Shown here: positions 1 through 7,591 of the stretch, one piece after another
Position numbering within the stretch: position 1 is the stretch's first letter
Layout of the letters: every line of letters begins with the position of its first letter
From: an uncultured Flavobacteriales bacterium
GTDB taxonomy: Bacteria; Bacteroidota; Bacteroidia; Flavobacteriales_D; Parvicellaceae
DNA: 8,610 nt
Direction: 5' to 3'
NCBI GenBank assembly: GCA_938084875.1
Contig: CALKFX010000206.1
Span: forward strand, 1 to 8,610
Translations under genes and position numbers: made by a program
The notes under the pieces: model-generated
The model's database searches: none
Told to the model about the DNA's origin: nothing
The model's input: the letters and a program-made list of their open reading frames with translations, nothing else

Positions 1-82
1 ATATCAATTCTAAGGATAATTATTTTAAAAATTGTCTGAATATTTATTTTTTAAAAATAGACCTTAAAACAGGATAATTAAA
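1..82. other. Gene-free AT-rich end of window, downstream of the monooxygenase gene
   Basis: No coding frame, tRNA or clear terminator. Two copies of a TTTTAAAA-type palindrome (23-31 and 48-56) could pair with each other, but the stem would be A/T only, so I do not call a terminator. Confidence 0.5.
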
Positions 83-1672
83 TTATTTGGCTACTATTAA
101 TTTACCATATTGAACATTTCCATTATTGTGGTAAATCCTAATTAGAACAACTTTTGTGCTAGAGCTAGGAAATATTTTACTTCTATTGTAATTTTTTTGA
201 AAATGAAGATTAGATAATTCATAAATTTTTTCTGAATAAATTAAATTTCCAACAAGGTTATAAAATTCAATCTTATCGATTTCTTTCATTGGCCAATTAG
301 ACTCTACAGTAAAACTTTTTTCAATAGGATTTGGAAATATTTTAATAGAATTATTGTATATATAATTATTTTCAACATAAGTCATTCCATTTTGGCTTAA
401 GGAATCCAAGTCTAGATTCTCATCGCCAGGCATATAGTCTGTAAAAAGATAGTAAATCACAAACATTTCGTCAGTTGTGTTTAAACCACCACAAATAGTC
501 TGAGGAGGGGTATTGGGGTTGTGTAAATTAGCAGAAGTATTATCGTAAAACGCGGAAGCTTTAATAGTACTTCCAGGATCAAGTTTTAGCATTTTTCTAA
601 AATGATAAGCCCCCTGCCATTCAAAATCCCACTCAGGAACCTTAATAAATTTGGTTGTATCGCCATTTGAATTTAAGCCATAAGTTTCAATGGATTTCCC
701 AATTAAATGCATATGAGGAAATACCCCAAATAAAGACAGTGTTGGAAAAGAGTTTGGTATTTGGTAAGAGTCATTTACAGTCTTTGTTTGATTTGGAGGA
801 ACGCAAAAACTAAGATTTTGTACAATTGGATTAATTTCAATTTCTCTAAATTGATTTACCTGATCTGGATAAAAATAAAAGTGAACTTTTGTACTGTCCA
901 TCATTCCTAATGACCCGACAGGATAATGCATAGCCAATATTACATTGCTATTTGCAGGAAAACTCATTCCAAATGCCATATTATCATCACCAGGATATGT
1001 AATTGGCAAAGATCCAGGAGCAAATTCTCCAACCAAATTTCCATTAGTAGGACCCATACAATTATTTTGAGTTCCTATCGATGAATTTCCAGAAGGGTCA
1101 ATATAAACCAAACAGTGATGCACAATAGCTAAGTTTCCAGGAACAACTTCTACTGCTCTAATCTTCTTATCTGTTAATAAATTACTTGGAATAGTGAAGC
1201 AAACATAATCATCGTTTTGAAAGGCATTACTAGAGTAATTAGGTGCCGATAAAGTCAGATCTGGTGTTCCTAGCTGAGGACCACTAGTATTATAATTTGG
1301 AGCTGGTGGAGTTAAATTAGGATTTCCTTCAGGTGCTCCAAGACCAACCCAAGTATTAATTAAATTAATTTCTTGATTGGACAATATTCTCTCATGTCTA
1401 AAATTAGAATAGTTGGTATCTGGCGGCCAAGGAGGCATGTACCCAGTCAAAACAGACCCTTGAATGGCATTTCTATTATTGTAGGCACTTTGAAAATCAA
1501 TCAGTGAAAATGGGCCTACTCCACCACTATGGTGGCATCCTGTACAATTACTATAAAAAATTGGAGCAATATGCTCACTAAAAGTTATTGTTTTTGAAGA
1601 TCTTTGGTCATTTTCTAAAATAAACGAGCTGCAAAAGAATAATAAAACGATGCTAAAAAAAATATTTCTCAT
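83..1672 (-). CDS. T9SS-exported cytochrome c / copper type II monooxygenase (PHM/DBM-like) fusion
   Basis: 529 residues. The N-terminus (1-20) is a hydrophobic signal peptide. Residues 28-112 look like a small c-type cytochrome: CTGCH at 43-47 is the haem site, and Met79 in MPPWPPD is a possible axial ligand. Residues about 150-420 match the two-domain core of copper type II ascorbate-dependent monooxygenases. His185-His186 and His249 fit the CuH site; His320-x-His322 and Met403 (in TTDEM) fit the CuM site. Residues about 441-529 form a type A T9SS sorting domain, starting near IFPNP and ending in a short basic tail. Family knowledge predicts O2-dependent hydroxylation of a small organic substrate with an electron donor; the substrate here is unknown. 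The ATG at 1672 is the only sensible start, because an in-frame stop lies three codons upstream. The protein should be on the cell surface or released. It has its own promoter candidate and is probably monocistronic. The domain calls are firm; the activity is inferred. Confidence 0.9.
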   Translation of the reverse strand: MRNIFFSIVLLFFCSSFILENDQRSSKTITFSEHIAPIFYSNCTGCHHSGGVGPFSLIDFQSAYNNRNAIQGSVLTGYMPPWPPDTNYSNFRHERILSNQEINLINTWVGLGAPEGNPNLTPPAPNYNTSGPQLGTPDLTLSAPNYSSNAFQNDDYVCFTIPSNLLTDKKIRAVEVVPGNLAIVHHCLVYIDPSGNSSIGTQNNCMGPTNGNLVGEFAPGSLPITYPGDDNMAFGMSFPANSNVILAMHYPVGSLGMMDSTKVHFYFYPDQVNQFREIEINPIVQNLSFCVPPNQTKTVNDSYQIPNSFPTLSLFGVFPHMHLIGKSIETYGLNSNGDTTKFIKVPEWDFEWQGAYHFRKMLKLDPGSTIKASAFYDNTSANLHNPNTPPQTICGGLNTTDEMFVIYYLFTDYMPGDENLDLDSLSQNGMTYVENNYIYNNSIKIFPNPIEKSFTVESNWPMKEIDKIEFYNLVGNLIYSEKIYELSNLHFQKNYNRSKIFPSSSTKVVLIRIYHNNGNVQYGKLIVAK

Positions 1673-1707
1673 AATGAGTTAAGAATTATAAGTTAGATGA
1701 TAATTCA

Positions 1708-1738
1708 TAAATATAGTTTAATTAGATAAGTTTTAAAA
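1708..1738 (-). promoter_or_regulatory. Candidate Bacteroidota promoter of the monooxygenase gene
   Basis: On the minus strand, TTTT (1735-1738) is followed after exactly 19 bases by TATATTTA (1708-1715). The Bacteroidota housekeeping consensus is TTTG, 19 bases, TAnnTTTG, so each box has one mismatch. Transcription would begin near 1700 and leave a leader of about 28 bases. The region is so AT-rich that a chance match is quite possible. Confidence 0.35.
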
Positions 1739-1741
1739 GAA
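1731..1741. repeat. Left copy of an 11-bp direct repeat bracketing the tRNA gene
   Basis: TTTTAAAAGAA on the plus strand, one base beyond the 3' end of tRNA-Cys. An identical copy lies at 1814-1824, directly against the 5' end of the tRNA. The core TTTTAAAA is self-complementary, so in a precursor transcript leader and trailer could also pair. The sequence has low complexity and may be coincidental. Confidence 0.5.
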
Positions 1742-1742
1742 G

Positions 1743-1813
1743 AGGTCTCGATCGGATTCGAACCGATGTAGATGGTTTTGCAGACCACTGCCTAGCCACT
1801 CGGCCACGAGACC
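1743..1813 (-). tRNA. tRNA-Cys (anticodon GCA)
   Basis: 71 bases fold as a full cloverleaf on the minus strand. The acceptor stem is GGTCTCG with CGAGACC (7 pairs), the D stem GCC/GGC, the anticodon stem GTGGT/ACCAT, and the T stem ATCGG/CCGAT with loop TTCGAAT. The anticodon loop CTGCAAA puts GCA at 1779-1781, which reads cysteine codons. The discriminator base is U, as expected for tRNA-Cys. The 3' CCA is not encoded (CTT follows), so it must be added after transcription. The gene lies after folB on the same strand but has its own promoter candidate ending about 15 bases upstream. Confidence 0.97.
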
Positions 1814-1824
1814 TTTTAAAAGAA
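1814..1824. repeat. Right copy of an 11-bp direct repeat bracketing the tRNA gene
   Basis: TTTTAAAAGAA on the plus strand, identical to the copy at 1731-1741 and abutting the first base of tRNA-Cys. It falls where the short 5' leader of the tRNA precursor would be. See the left copy for interpretation. Confidence 0.5.
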
Positions 1825-1827
1825 AAA

Positions 1828-1858
1828 CAAAAGTACAATTTCCAGTCAAATAAACAAT
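1828..1858 (-). promoter_or_regulatory. Promoter of tRNA-Cys (Bacteroidota -33/-7 type)
   Basis: On the minus strand, ATTG (1855-1858) is followed after exactly 19 bases by TACTTTTG (1828-1835). The second box matches TAnnTTTG perfectly and the first matches TTTG at three of four positions. It starts immediately after the folB stop codon. Transcription would begin around 1821, giving a leader of about 8 bases before the mature tRNA. Position, spacing and fit make this the best-supported promoter in the window. Confidence 0.65.
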
Positions 1859-2209
1859 TTATTCTTCTACTAGTACTGACACATAGTCAATATCTCCATC
1901 AATTGGAGGATTTATTTTTTTAATTTCTACTCTACAGTTATTCGCTATGGAGAAGTTTTCTTTTATATCATGAACAATATTATAGGCAACAGACTCGATT
2001 AACTTACTTCCGATACTCATTTGTTTTACAACAATTTCTTTTATTGCAACATAGTCAATAGTTTTTGTTAAATCGTCGTGTTTAGCTGCATTTTCAAAAT
2101 CACAATCTACTTCTACGTTCACAACGTAATTTCCTCCTATAATTTTTTCTTCTTCTAAACAGCCGTGAAAGGAAAATGTTCTTATACCATGTACTTTAAT
2201 AGAGTTCAT
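1859..2209 (-). CDS. folB: Dihydroneopterin aldolase
   Basis: 116 residues, a normal length for the family. FolB cleaves 7,8-dihydroneopterin to 6-hydroxymethyl-7,8-dihydropterin and glycolaldehyde in folate synthesis, as a cytoplasmic oligomer. The N-terminal strand leads into FHGCLEEEKIIG (14-25), where Glu21 aligns with the conserved glutamate after the FHG segment. The middle has TIDYVAIKEIV (50-60) and LIESVAYNI (70-78), whose Glu72 corresponds to the pterin-binding glutamate. KKINPPIDG (97-105) carries the catalytic lysine, most likely Lys98; the usual following Pro is Ile here. Its ATG overlaps the gltX stop codon by one base (TAATG) and no Shine-Dalgarno sequence is seen, so translation is probably coupled to gltX. 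The identification is secure. Confidence 0.95.
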   Translation of the reverse strand: MNSIKVHGIRTFSFHGCLEEEKIIGGNYVVNVEVDCDFENAAKHDDLTKTIDYVAIKEIVVKQMSIGSKLIESVAYNIVHDIKENFSIANNCRVEIKKINPPIDGDIDYVSVLVEE

Positions 2210-3753
2210 TAAATGTCTGATTTTTCTAAAAAAAGATTTTCAAAGAAAATAGATTTTTCATTAAACCTATTCATTACTTCTTCTTTGCCAATTAATTCCA
2301 TTATAGAGAATAAGGATGGGCCCATTCCTTTCCCTGTTAAAATAAGTCTCAAACACGGGAGTAAAGCCCCCATCCCAATTTCTTTTCTTTCAATGAAAGA
2401 CTTAAAAGTATTTTCAATAGTATCGGCATTGAAAGATTCAATAGAGTTTAGCTCTGAAAAAAATTCATTAACTAGAGAAATAGAATTGCTTTTCCATTTT
2501 TTTCTAAATGTTTTTTGATCGTAATCTTCAAATGACTTAAAAAAATAATCTTCTGAAAGTAATTCATGGTGAAAAGTTGCCCTCTCTTTCATTAGCTCCG
2601 CAACTTTTTCAAGGTATTCACTACTAACGTCATAATTGCAATTTTCCAACATTAAAGAAGAAAGTTCCAAATTAGATTTGTTTCTTAGATGCTGTTGATT
2701 AAACCATTTGGCTTTTTCAGGATCAAATTTTGCACCACTTTTTCCAACTCTTTCTAAAGAAAACTCTTTAATTAATTCATCCATTGTGAAAAGTTCTTTT
2801 GAACTACCTGGATTCCAACCTAAAAATGCCAACATATTCACAAATGATTCAGAAAAATATCCTTTTTCTCTATATCCGGAAGAAATTTCTTTGGATTGTG
2901 GATCGGTCCATTCTAATGGAAAAACTGGAAATCCAAGTCTGTCCCCATCTCTTTTACTTAATTTTCCATTACCGTCTGGTTTTAAAATTAGTGGTAAATG
3001 AGCAAATTTTGGCATGACACTTTCCCAGTCTAAATATCTATATAGCAAAACGTGCAATGGAGCAGAAGGAAGCCATTCTTCTCCCCTAATAACATGAGAA
3101 ATATCCATCAAATAATCGTCTACCACGTTGGCCAAATGGTAAGTGGGCATTCCATCTGCTTTAAAAATCACTTTGTCGTCCATATTATTGGTGTTAACCA
3201 CAACCCATCCTCGAACTTCATCAAAAAATCTTATGTCCTCATTTCTTGGCATTTTTATTCTGACAGTACAAGGTTCATTTTTAGAAAATTTGTTTTCAAC
3301 TTCTTCTTTGGAAAGAGTCAAAGAGTTTTTCATAGAATTTCTAGTTATAGAATTGTATTGCCAATTAGGCATTTTGGCTTTCTTAGCCAATTCTCTCATT
3401 TGTTCTAATTCTTCACTAGTGTCAAAAGCATAATATGCATTTCCCGATTCAATAAGCTGATCTACATACTTTTTATAAATAGGTTTTCTTTCAGATTGTC
3501 TATATGGCCCTTTAGATCCATTAGAACCAAGCCCCTCGTCTACTTTAAGGTTACACCACTTTAAGGCATTTACAATATACCTTTCTGCTCCCTCTACATA
3601 CCTGTTTTGATCGGTATCTTCAATTCTTAAAATAAAATCTCCATTGTTCTTTTTTGCAAACAAATAATTATACAAAGCGGTTCTTATACCACCCATATGC
3701 AATGGACCAGTTGGACTTGGAGCAAACCTTACACGAACTTTTCTTTTTGACAT
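2209..3753 (-). CDS. gltX: Glutamate--tRNA ligase (GluRS)
   Basis: 514 residues, a usual length. It charges tRNA-Glu with glutamate using ATP in the cytoplasm. The class I signature is APSPTGPLHMGG (11-22), the HIGH-type motif; RIEDTDQNR (43-51) is the family motif; GKLSKRDGDRLGF (263-275) holds the KMSKS-type loop as KLSKR. VIRGEEWLPSAPLH (221-234) is part of the glutamate/ATP pocket. Residues about 300-350 form the stem-contact region (AFLGWNPG at 309-316), and about 370-514 the helical anticodon-binding part. The start at 3753 places MSKRKVRVRFAPSP in the usual position. The gene overlaps folB by one base downstream and has a promoter candidate in the 88-base gap upstream. Start and activity are well supported; whether it is discriminating for tRNA-Glu only cannot be judged here. 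Confidence 0.97.
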   Translation of the reverse strand: MSKRKVRVRFAPSPTGPLHMGGIRTALYNYLFAKKNNGDFILRIEDTDQNRYVEGAERYIVNALKWCNLKVDEGLGSNGSKGPYRQSERKPIYKKYVDQLIESGNAYYAFDTSEELEQMRELAKKAKMPNWQYNSITRNSMKNSLTLSKEEVENKFSKNEPCTVRIKMPRNEDIRFFDEVRGWVVVNTNNMDDKVIFKADGMPTYHLANVVDDYLMDISHVIRGEEWLPSAPLHVLLYRYLDWESVMPKFAHLPLILKPDGNGKLSKRDGDRLGFPVFPLEWTDPQSKEISSGYREKGYFSESFVNMLAFLGWNPGSSKELFTMDELIKEFSLERVGKSGAKFDPEKAKWFNQQHLRNKSNLELSSLMLENCNYDVSSEYLEKVAELMKERATFHHELLSEDYFFKSFEDYDQKTFRKKWKSNSISLVNEFFSELNSIESFNADTIENTFKSFIERKEIGMGALLPCLRLILTGKGMGPSLFSIMELIGKEEVMNRFNEKSIFFENLFLEKSDI

Positions 3754-3776
3754 AGTAATTAGAAGAATTTGAAAAG

Positions 3777-3807
3777 CGAAAGTAATGTATATCCATAGAA
3801 TGGAAAA
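3777..3807 (-). promoter_or_regulatory. Candidate promoter of the gltX-folB unit
   Basis: On the minus strand, TTTT (3804-3807), 19 bases, then TACTTTCG (3777-3784), with one mismatch to the Bacteroidota consensus in each box. It leaves about 23 bases to the gltX ATG. It sits in the only gap (3754-3841) between the PorE-like gene and gltX, where a promoter is expected because the two neighbours differ in function. No GC-containing terminator hairpin is visible in the same gap. Confidence 0.4.
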
Positions 3808-3841
3808 TACATTTTAATCTTTTTTTTCAATTGAGTAATCA

Positions 3842-6631
3842 CTAATCATTTAACTGGAACTCACATCTTCTGTTTTCCCTATGCTCAGCATCTGTACAAA
3901 ACTCTGGCTTGTAACAGGAGTTTACAAAATTAACAGCTCCTCTACCTATTACATTTACTCTTGACCTAGCAATTCCTTTATACTCTAGGTACCTTCTAGT
4001 AGAGATAGCTCTGTTTTTTCCAAGAACAACATTGAATTTTTTTTCAAGGTATTCCTTAGAACCAAGACAGTCAGTGTAGCCAAATATTGAAATAGTTTTG
4101 TCTTTATGTTCATTTAAATATGCAGCTAATGAGTCTAATTGTAATTTGGAGTTTTTAGTAAGCTTATGACTTGTAAAATCAAAAAATATAGGCTCAATTA
4201 CAAATCCAGATTTAGTTAATTTCAAATTATACTTTTTATTTAAATCAATAACTTTTGGAAGTGAGTCTCCTATATTTAGAATTAAAGTCTTGGTAAAATA
4301 ATTTCTTCTTTCGATAGTTAAATAGTAAATATTATTTTCATGAATATGTAATTCAAAATTCCCCAAATCATTGGTATAACTTAGGTCTTTGGCATTGGTT
4401 GTAGAGTCCACAATGGTTATTTTCACAAAATTAAGAGGCTCTCCATCCTCGGCATCAACAATTTTTCCTAAGGTAGGAATATAGTCATCGGTTATATAAA
4501 CACTTATATCTTCTTCATTTTTGTATAAAATACTAGTATGAATATTTGCAACTCCATCAGATTCTCCTTTGTAAGCATGGATTTCATAATCTTGGGCCAT
4601 TTTCAATTTAAAATAAAAATGTCCTGTGGAATCAGTAAATGAAGAATCGATTTTAATACCATCCATATTTATTAAATATACTTTTGCATCAGCCTGGATA
4701 GAATTTGTTTTTTCATCCAATACTATTCCTTTAAATTTCTGGAAAGCCATATCTAATTCTAGATTATGTTGTTTTTTGAACAAATAATTAGAGTCTATAA
4801 AGAACTCTTTAAGTCCAAATAAACTATCGTTAAACCCTTTTAACAACAACAACGAATCATTGTTAAATGCAAATTGATAATAACCATCTTCGTCTGAAAA
4901 AATAGTTAGTTTTTTAGATCTTATACCATTATTAATATCAATTTCTACATTTGGGATTTTTTCTCTAGTAGTTCTGGAAACGGTATAGCCTTGAATTGTT
5001 TTATCGTCCTGAAAAATAATATCTTTTCGCTCATTTCTAAAAAGTGTTTTATCTGAAATTACAATAGTATCTCCAAACAGATTTTTTTTGGTAGCTACCA
5101 CTTTATAAATTTTATTTTTTTCAAGTTCAAATCTATATTTTCCAGAAACGTTTGTATGAAACTGTTTTAATTCTTCATTATTATGATTTAGAAGTCTTAC
5201 AGTTGTGTTTTTTTGTAAACTACTATCACTACTTAACCTAATGTATCCCTTAACATAGGGTTGGATAGGTGTCATATGGGCTAAATAAATATCTTCATCT
5301 CCTTTTCCTCCTGCTCGGTTAGAATTTAATATAGCTATACTCTCATCAAACGGATGTAGTACAAAATGAATATCATCTCCAGCAGAATTTATAGGGTAGG
5401 GCAAATGTTCAACATCATAAATACTGTCATTACTAATTTTACATTTAAAAATATCTGCTTTCCCATATCCAGCAAATCCGTTAGATGAAAAATAAAGTAT
5501 ACTATCGTCATAAATTCTTGGCGATTCTTCTCTGTATGGTGTGTTCACTAACGGCCCGAGATTAATTGCTTTACCCCATTTCCCAGATTTTTTTTGGTGA
5601 GAAACGTAAATATCTGTCTGACCATAGCCATTTTTCTTGTCAGAAACGAAATAAATGGTCTTTTCGTCTGAGCTCATACACACTTCCCCTGATCCTGCAG
5701 AGCTAGATAAAAAGCTAACGGGGATACGTCTTCTTAAATAAAGTTTTTTCTTTTCAGAGTTTAATTTTCCTTGATAAATCAAAGGGTTAAGAGATGCATC
5801 AGAATTTGAATTTGTTAAATAAGGATGCCTGGTGTATAATATTTTTTTATTTGAACTATTGGAATTAAAACTTGTAACGTTAAAACTTTTGTGAGAAATA
5901 ATTTGTTCATTATTTATAATAGCAGAATCTGGAATAGAATTATCTACCGATTTAAAAAGTAAAGGGATTTTTAAATCCGCCTTTTTTACATATGTTCTTG
6001 GTGAAATAGTACTTCCATAAGAGAGAATTTTATTTAATTTCTCAGTAAATTCTTTTTTCTCCTTCAAAGTTAAAGAGTCATTATTGGATATTAAATTTAT
6101 ATTATTAGCTATTGCATTATTCTTCCCTCTTTCTACAATATAATAAATACCATCGTCATAAAAAGATGGGGAAAATTCAGAAGATGCAGAATTTAATTTT
6201 TCAAATGCCACTAGTTTTTTGAAAATTTTAATAGTATCCCATTTTATTAGAGAATCTATGGATTCAATTTGAAATTGAAGTCGTTTCTTTGTGCTATCTA
6301 TTATGAATAATTCATTGAATATATTTTTGGCAGCTTTGAATCTCCCAGTACTCTTTAAAGCAATACCATAGTGGTATTTTACTGAGAAATCGTTAGGGCT
6401 TTGGTCTAATATTTTTTTAAAAATAGGAACAGATTTTTGAAAATCATTAGTATAGAAATAACAAAAAGCATGTTTTTCTAATTGACTTAGTGTTAAATTA
6501 TTTTCATCACTATATATTGATGCCGCCATTTTGTATTCAAAATTGTCATAAAGAATATCTGCCAATTTTACTTGACTATTTATTCTGCTAAAACAAAAAA
6601 TAGCTACTATGAAAAGTATGATTTTTCTCAT
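3842..6631 (-). CDS. PorE-like OmpA-family protein (TPR, PD40 propeller, four regulatory-like domains, OmpA C-domain)
   Basis: 929 residues from the ATG at 6631. Residues 1-20 (MRKIILF to NSQ) form a clean signal peptide. About 22-125 are TPR-like helices. About 150-455 form a PD40/WD40-like beta-propeller with three clear blade ends of type GYGxxDIY near 335, 387 and 441. Four carboxypeptidase-regulatory-like domains follow at about 458-545, 546-630, 631-715 and 717-800. About 805-929 is an OmpA C-terminal domain, with Asp854 in GYTDCLGS and Arg874 in GKNRA as likely peptidoglycan-binding residues. The plan matches PorE of the T9SS, which ties the outer-membrane machinery to the cell wall. 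A TTG at 6646 would add five residues (MISIK) and overlap the porP-family stop, but it places charge before the signal peptide, so I prefer 6631. It follows the PorP/SprF gene by 11 bases, evidently in one operon. The domain plan is firm; a role as PorE itself or as a paralogue is open. Confidence 0.9.
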   Translation of the reverse strand: MRKIILFIVAIFCFSRINSQVKLADILYDNFEYKMAASIYSDENNLTLSQLEKHAFCYFYTNDFQKSVPIFKKILDQSPNDFSVKYHYGIALKSTGRFKAAKNIFNELFIIDSTKKRLQFQIESIDSLIKWDTIKIFKKLVAFEKLNSASSEFSPSFYDDGIYYIVERGKNNAIANNINLISNNDSLTLKEKKEFTEKLNKILSYGSTISPRTYVKKADLKIPLLFKSVDNSIPDSAIINNEQIISHKSFNVTSFNSNSSNKKILYTRHPYLTNSNSDASLNPLIYQGKLNSEKKKLYLRRRIPVSFLSSSAGSGEVCMSSDEKTIYFVSDKKNGYGQTDIYVSHQKKSGKWGKAINLGPLVNTPYREESPRIYDDSILYFSSNGFAGYGKADIFKCKISNDSIYDVEHLPYPINSAGDDIHFVLHPFDESIAILNSNRAGGKGDEDIYLAHMTPIQPYVKGYIRLSSDSSLQKNTTVRLLNHNNEELKQFHTNVSGKYRFELEKNKIYKVVATKKNLFGDTIVISDKTLFRNERKDIIFQDDKTIQGYTVSRTTREKIPNVEIDINNGIRSKKLTIFSDEDGYYQFAFNNDSLLLLKGFNDSLFGLKEFFIDSNYLFKKQHNLELDMAFQKFKGIVLDEKTNSIQADAKVYLINMDGIKIDSSFTDSTGHFYFKLKMAQDYEIHAYKGESDGVANIHTSILYKNEEDISVYITDDYIPTLGKIVDAEDGEPLNFVKITIVDSTTNAKDLSYTNDLGNFELHIHENNIYYLTIERRNYFTKTLILNIGDSLPKVIDLNKKYNLKLTKSGFVIEPIFFDFTSHKLTKNSKLQLDSLAAYLNEHKDKTISIFGYTDCLGSKEYLEKKFNVVLGKNRAISTRRYLEYKGIARSRVNVIGRGAVNFVNSCYKPEFCTDAEHRENRRCEFQLND

Positions 6632-6642
6632 TTTTATTGAGA

Positions 6643-7587
6643 TCAATTTTCGGAGCTAAAACTAGAGTAGACTCTGTTTCTATTTTTCCAAGGAGTTTTA
6701 GATTGGTTGTCTTTTTTAAGTTTATAGCTTAAGAAAATTTCATGAGTACCAGAATTATATGTATTAATTTTTGAAATACCTATATCATAAGAGTAACCTA
6801 TAGTTGCTGTTCCAATATTAACTCCTCCAATTAATGCAACGGCGTCTTTATTTCTATAAGACAATCCTAATGAATATGCATTTTTAACCGTTAATTTTAA
6901 ATTACCATCCAGCTGAACGAGATTTTTGTTCATAGTCCTTATAATCATCGAAGGTTGTAATTCGAATATTGCTCCAATCTTAAAGTTGTATCCTCCATGA
7001 ATATAAAACACTCTATCCAGAGTATTTAGAATTGGAGTAGTTAAAGCCAATAAATCCGTTTTATTTTCAAATAAATTGTAGCCAGAAAACCCAACAAAAT
7101 GTCTATCTCCAGACCAATACAATCCAAAGTTGCAATCACCAATTAATTGGTTACTTAAATTACCAACAGCTACATCCCCAGGAACATCTGTTATAAGACG
7201 ATTTCTATTTATGGAAAATTGTGTTAACGATCCTGAAATACCAAATGATAATTTTGTTCTTTTACTAGTTTTTATATTGTATGAAAAAGCCGAGTTGATT
7301 CCAGTTCTTCTAGATGGTCCTGAGGCATCATTAAAAACTTGTGCTCCTATTCCTGTATTATCTCCAAGAAATGTATGATACATTAAGTTCTGGGTTACTG
7401 GAGCTTCGTCAATACCTACCCATTGTCTCCTAAAACTTATTGAGAGAGGAGAATAGGATTTTGTGCCAGCAACTGCAGGATTTATAGCAAAGTCGTTAAA
7501 AAGATATTGACTTGTCATGCTGTTTTGTTGACTTTTATAAGTCAATACTACTAAAAGACATATTGAGGTAATAAAAATTCTTTTCAT
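6643..7587 (-). CDS. PorP/SprF-family type IX secretion membrane protein
   Basis: 314 residues. The signal peptide ends near LTYKSQ (15-20). The N-terminal family signature is plain: SQYLFNDFAINPAVAGT (26-42), then SISFRRQWVGIDEAPVTQ (49-66). NDASGPSRRTG follows near 86-96. The remainder alternates short strands rich in Gly, Tyr and Phe, as expected for an outer-membrane beta-barrel, and ends in a basic Ser/Arg/Asn tail. PorP and SprF are outer-membrane T9SS proteins; in Flavobacterium johnsoniae SprF is needed for secretion of the neighbouring type B cargo SprB. Here the gene starts only four bases after a type B cargo gene and is followed by a PorE-like gene, which suggests a dedicated partner for that cargo. 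No Shine-Dalgarno sequence is visible. The family is secure; cargo pairing is inferred from position. Confidence 0.93.
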   Translation of the reverse strand: MKRIFITSICLLVVLTYKSQQNSMTSQYLFNDFAINPAVAGTKSYSPLSISFRRQWVGIDEAPVTQNLMYHTFLGDNTGIGAQVFNDASGPSRRTGINSAFSYNIKTSKRTKLSFGISGSLTQFSINRNRLITDVPGDVAVGNLSNQLIGDCNFGLYWSGDRHFVGFSGYNLFENKTDLLALTTPILNTLDRVFYIHGGYNFKIGAIFELQPSMIIRTMNKNLVQLDGNLKLTVKNAYSLGLSYRNKDAVALIGGVNIGTATIGYSYDIGISKINTYNSGTHEIFLSYKLKKDNQSKTPWKNRNRVYSSFSSEN

Positions 7588-7591
7588 GATT

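Noticed and set aside
23..56. A/T-only inverted repeat after the monooxygenase gene, considered as a terminator
   Set aside because: The arms contain no G or C, the arms are each self-palindromic, and no clear U-tract follows on the transcribed strand.
1743..1813. tRNA-Cys as an attachment site of an integrated element
   Set aside because: No integrase, phage gene or repeated tRNA fragment is in the window; only the short AT-rich flanking repeat was seen.
2213..3433. Several open frames of about 70-120 codons on the plus strand (2213-2518, 2708-3001, 2799-3017, 3052-3408, 3143-3433)
   Set aside because: They lie wholly opposite gltX, overlap each other, and show no recognisable domain; they are antisense shadows of a conserved gene.
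3754..3841. Possible terminator of the PorE-like gene
   Set aside because: The transcript shows an A-run rather than a U-run and only three- to four-base stems (such as CCAT/ATGG); this is not a convincing rho-independent terminator.
6632..6646. TTG at 6646 as the start of the PorE-like protein
   Set aside because: It adds MISIK before an already complete signal peptide that begins at the ATG at 6631; the overlap with the upstream stop alone is not enough support.
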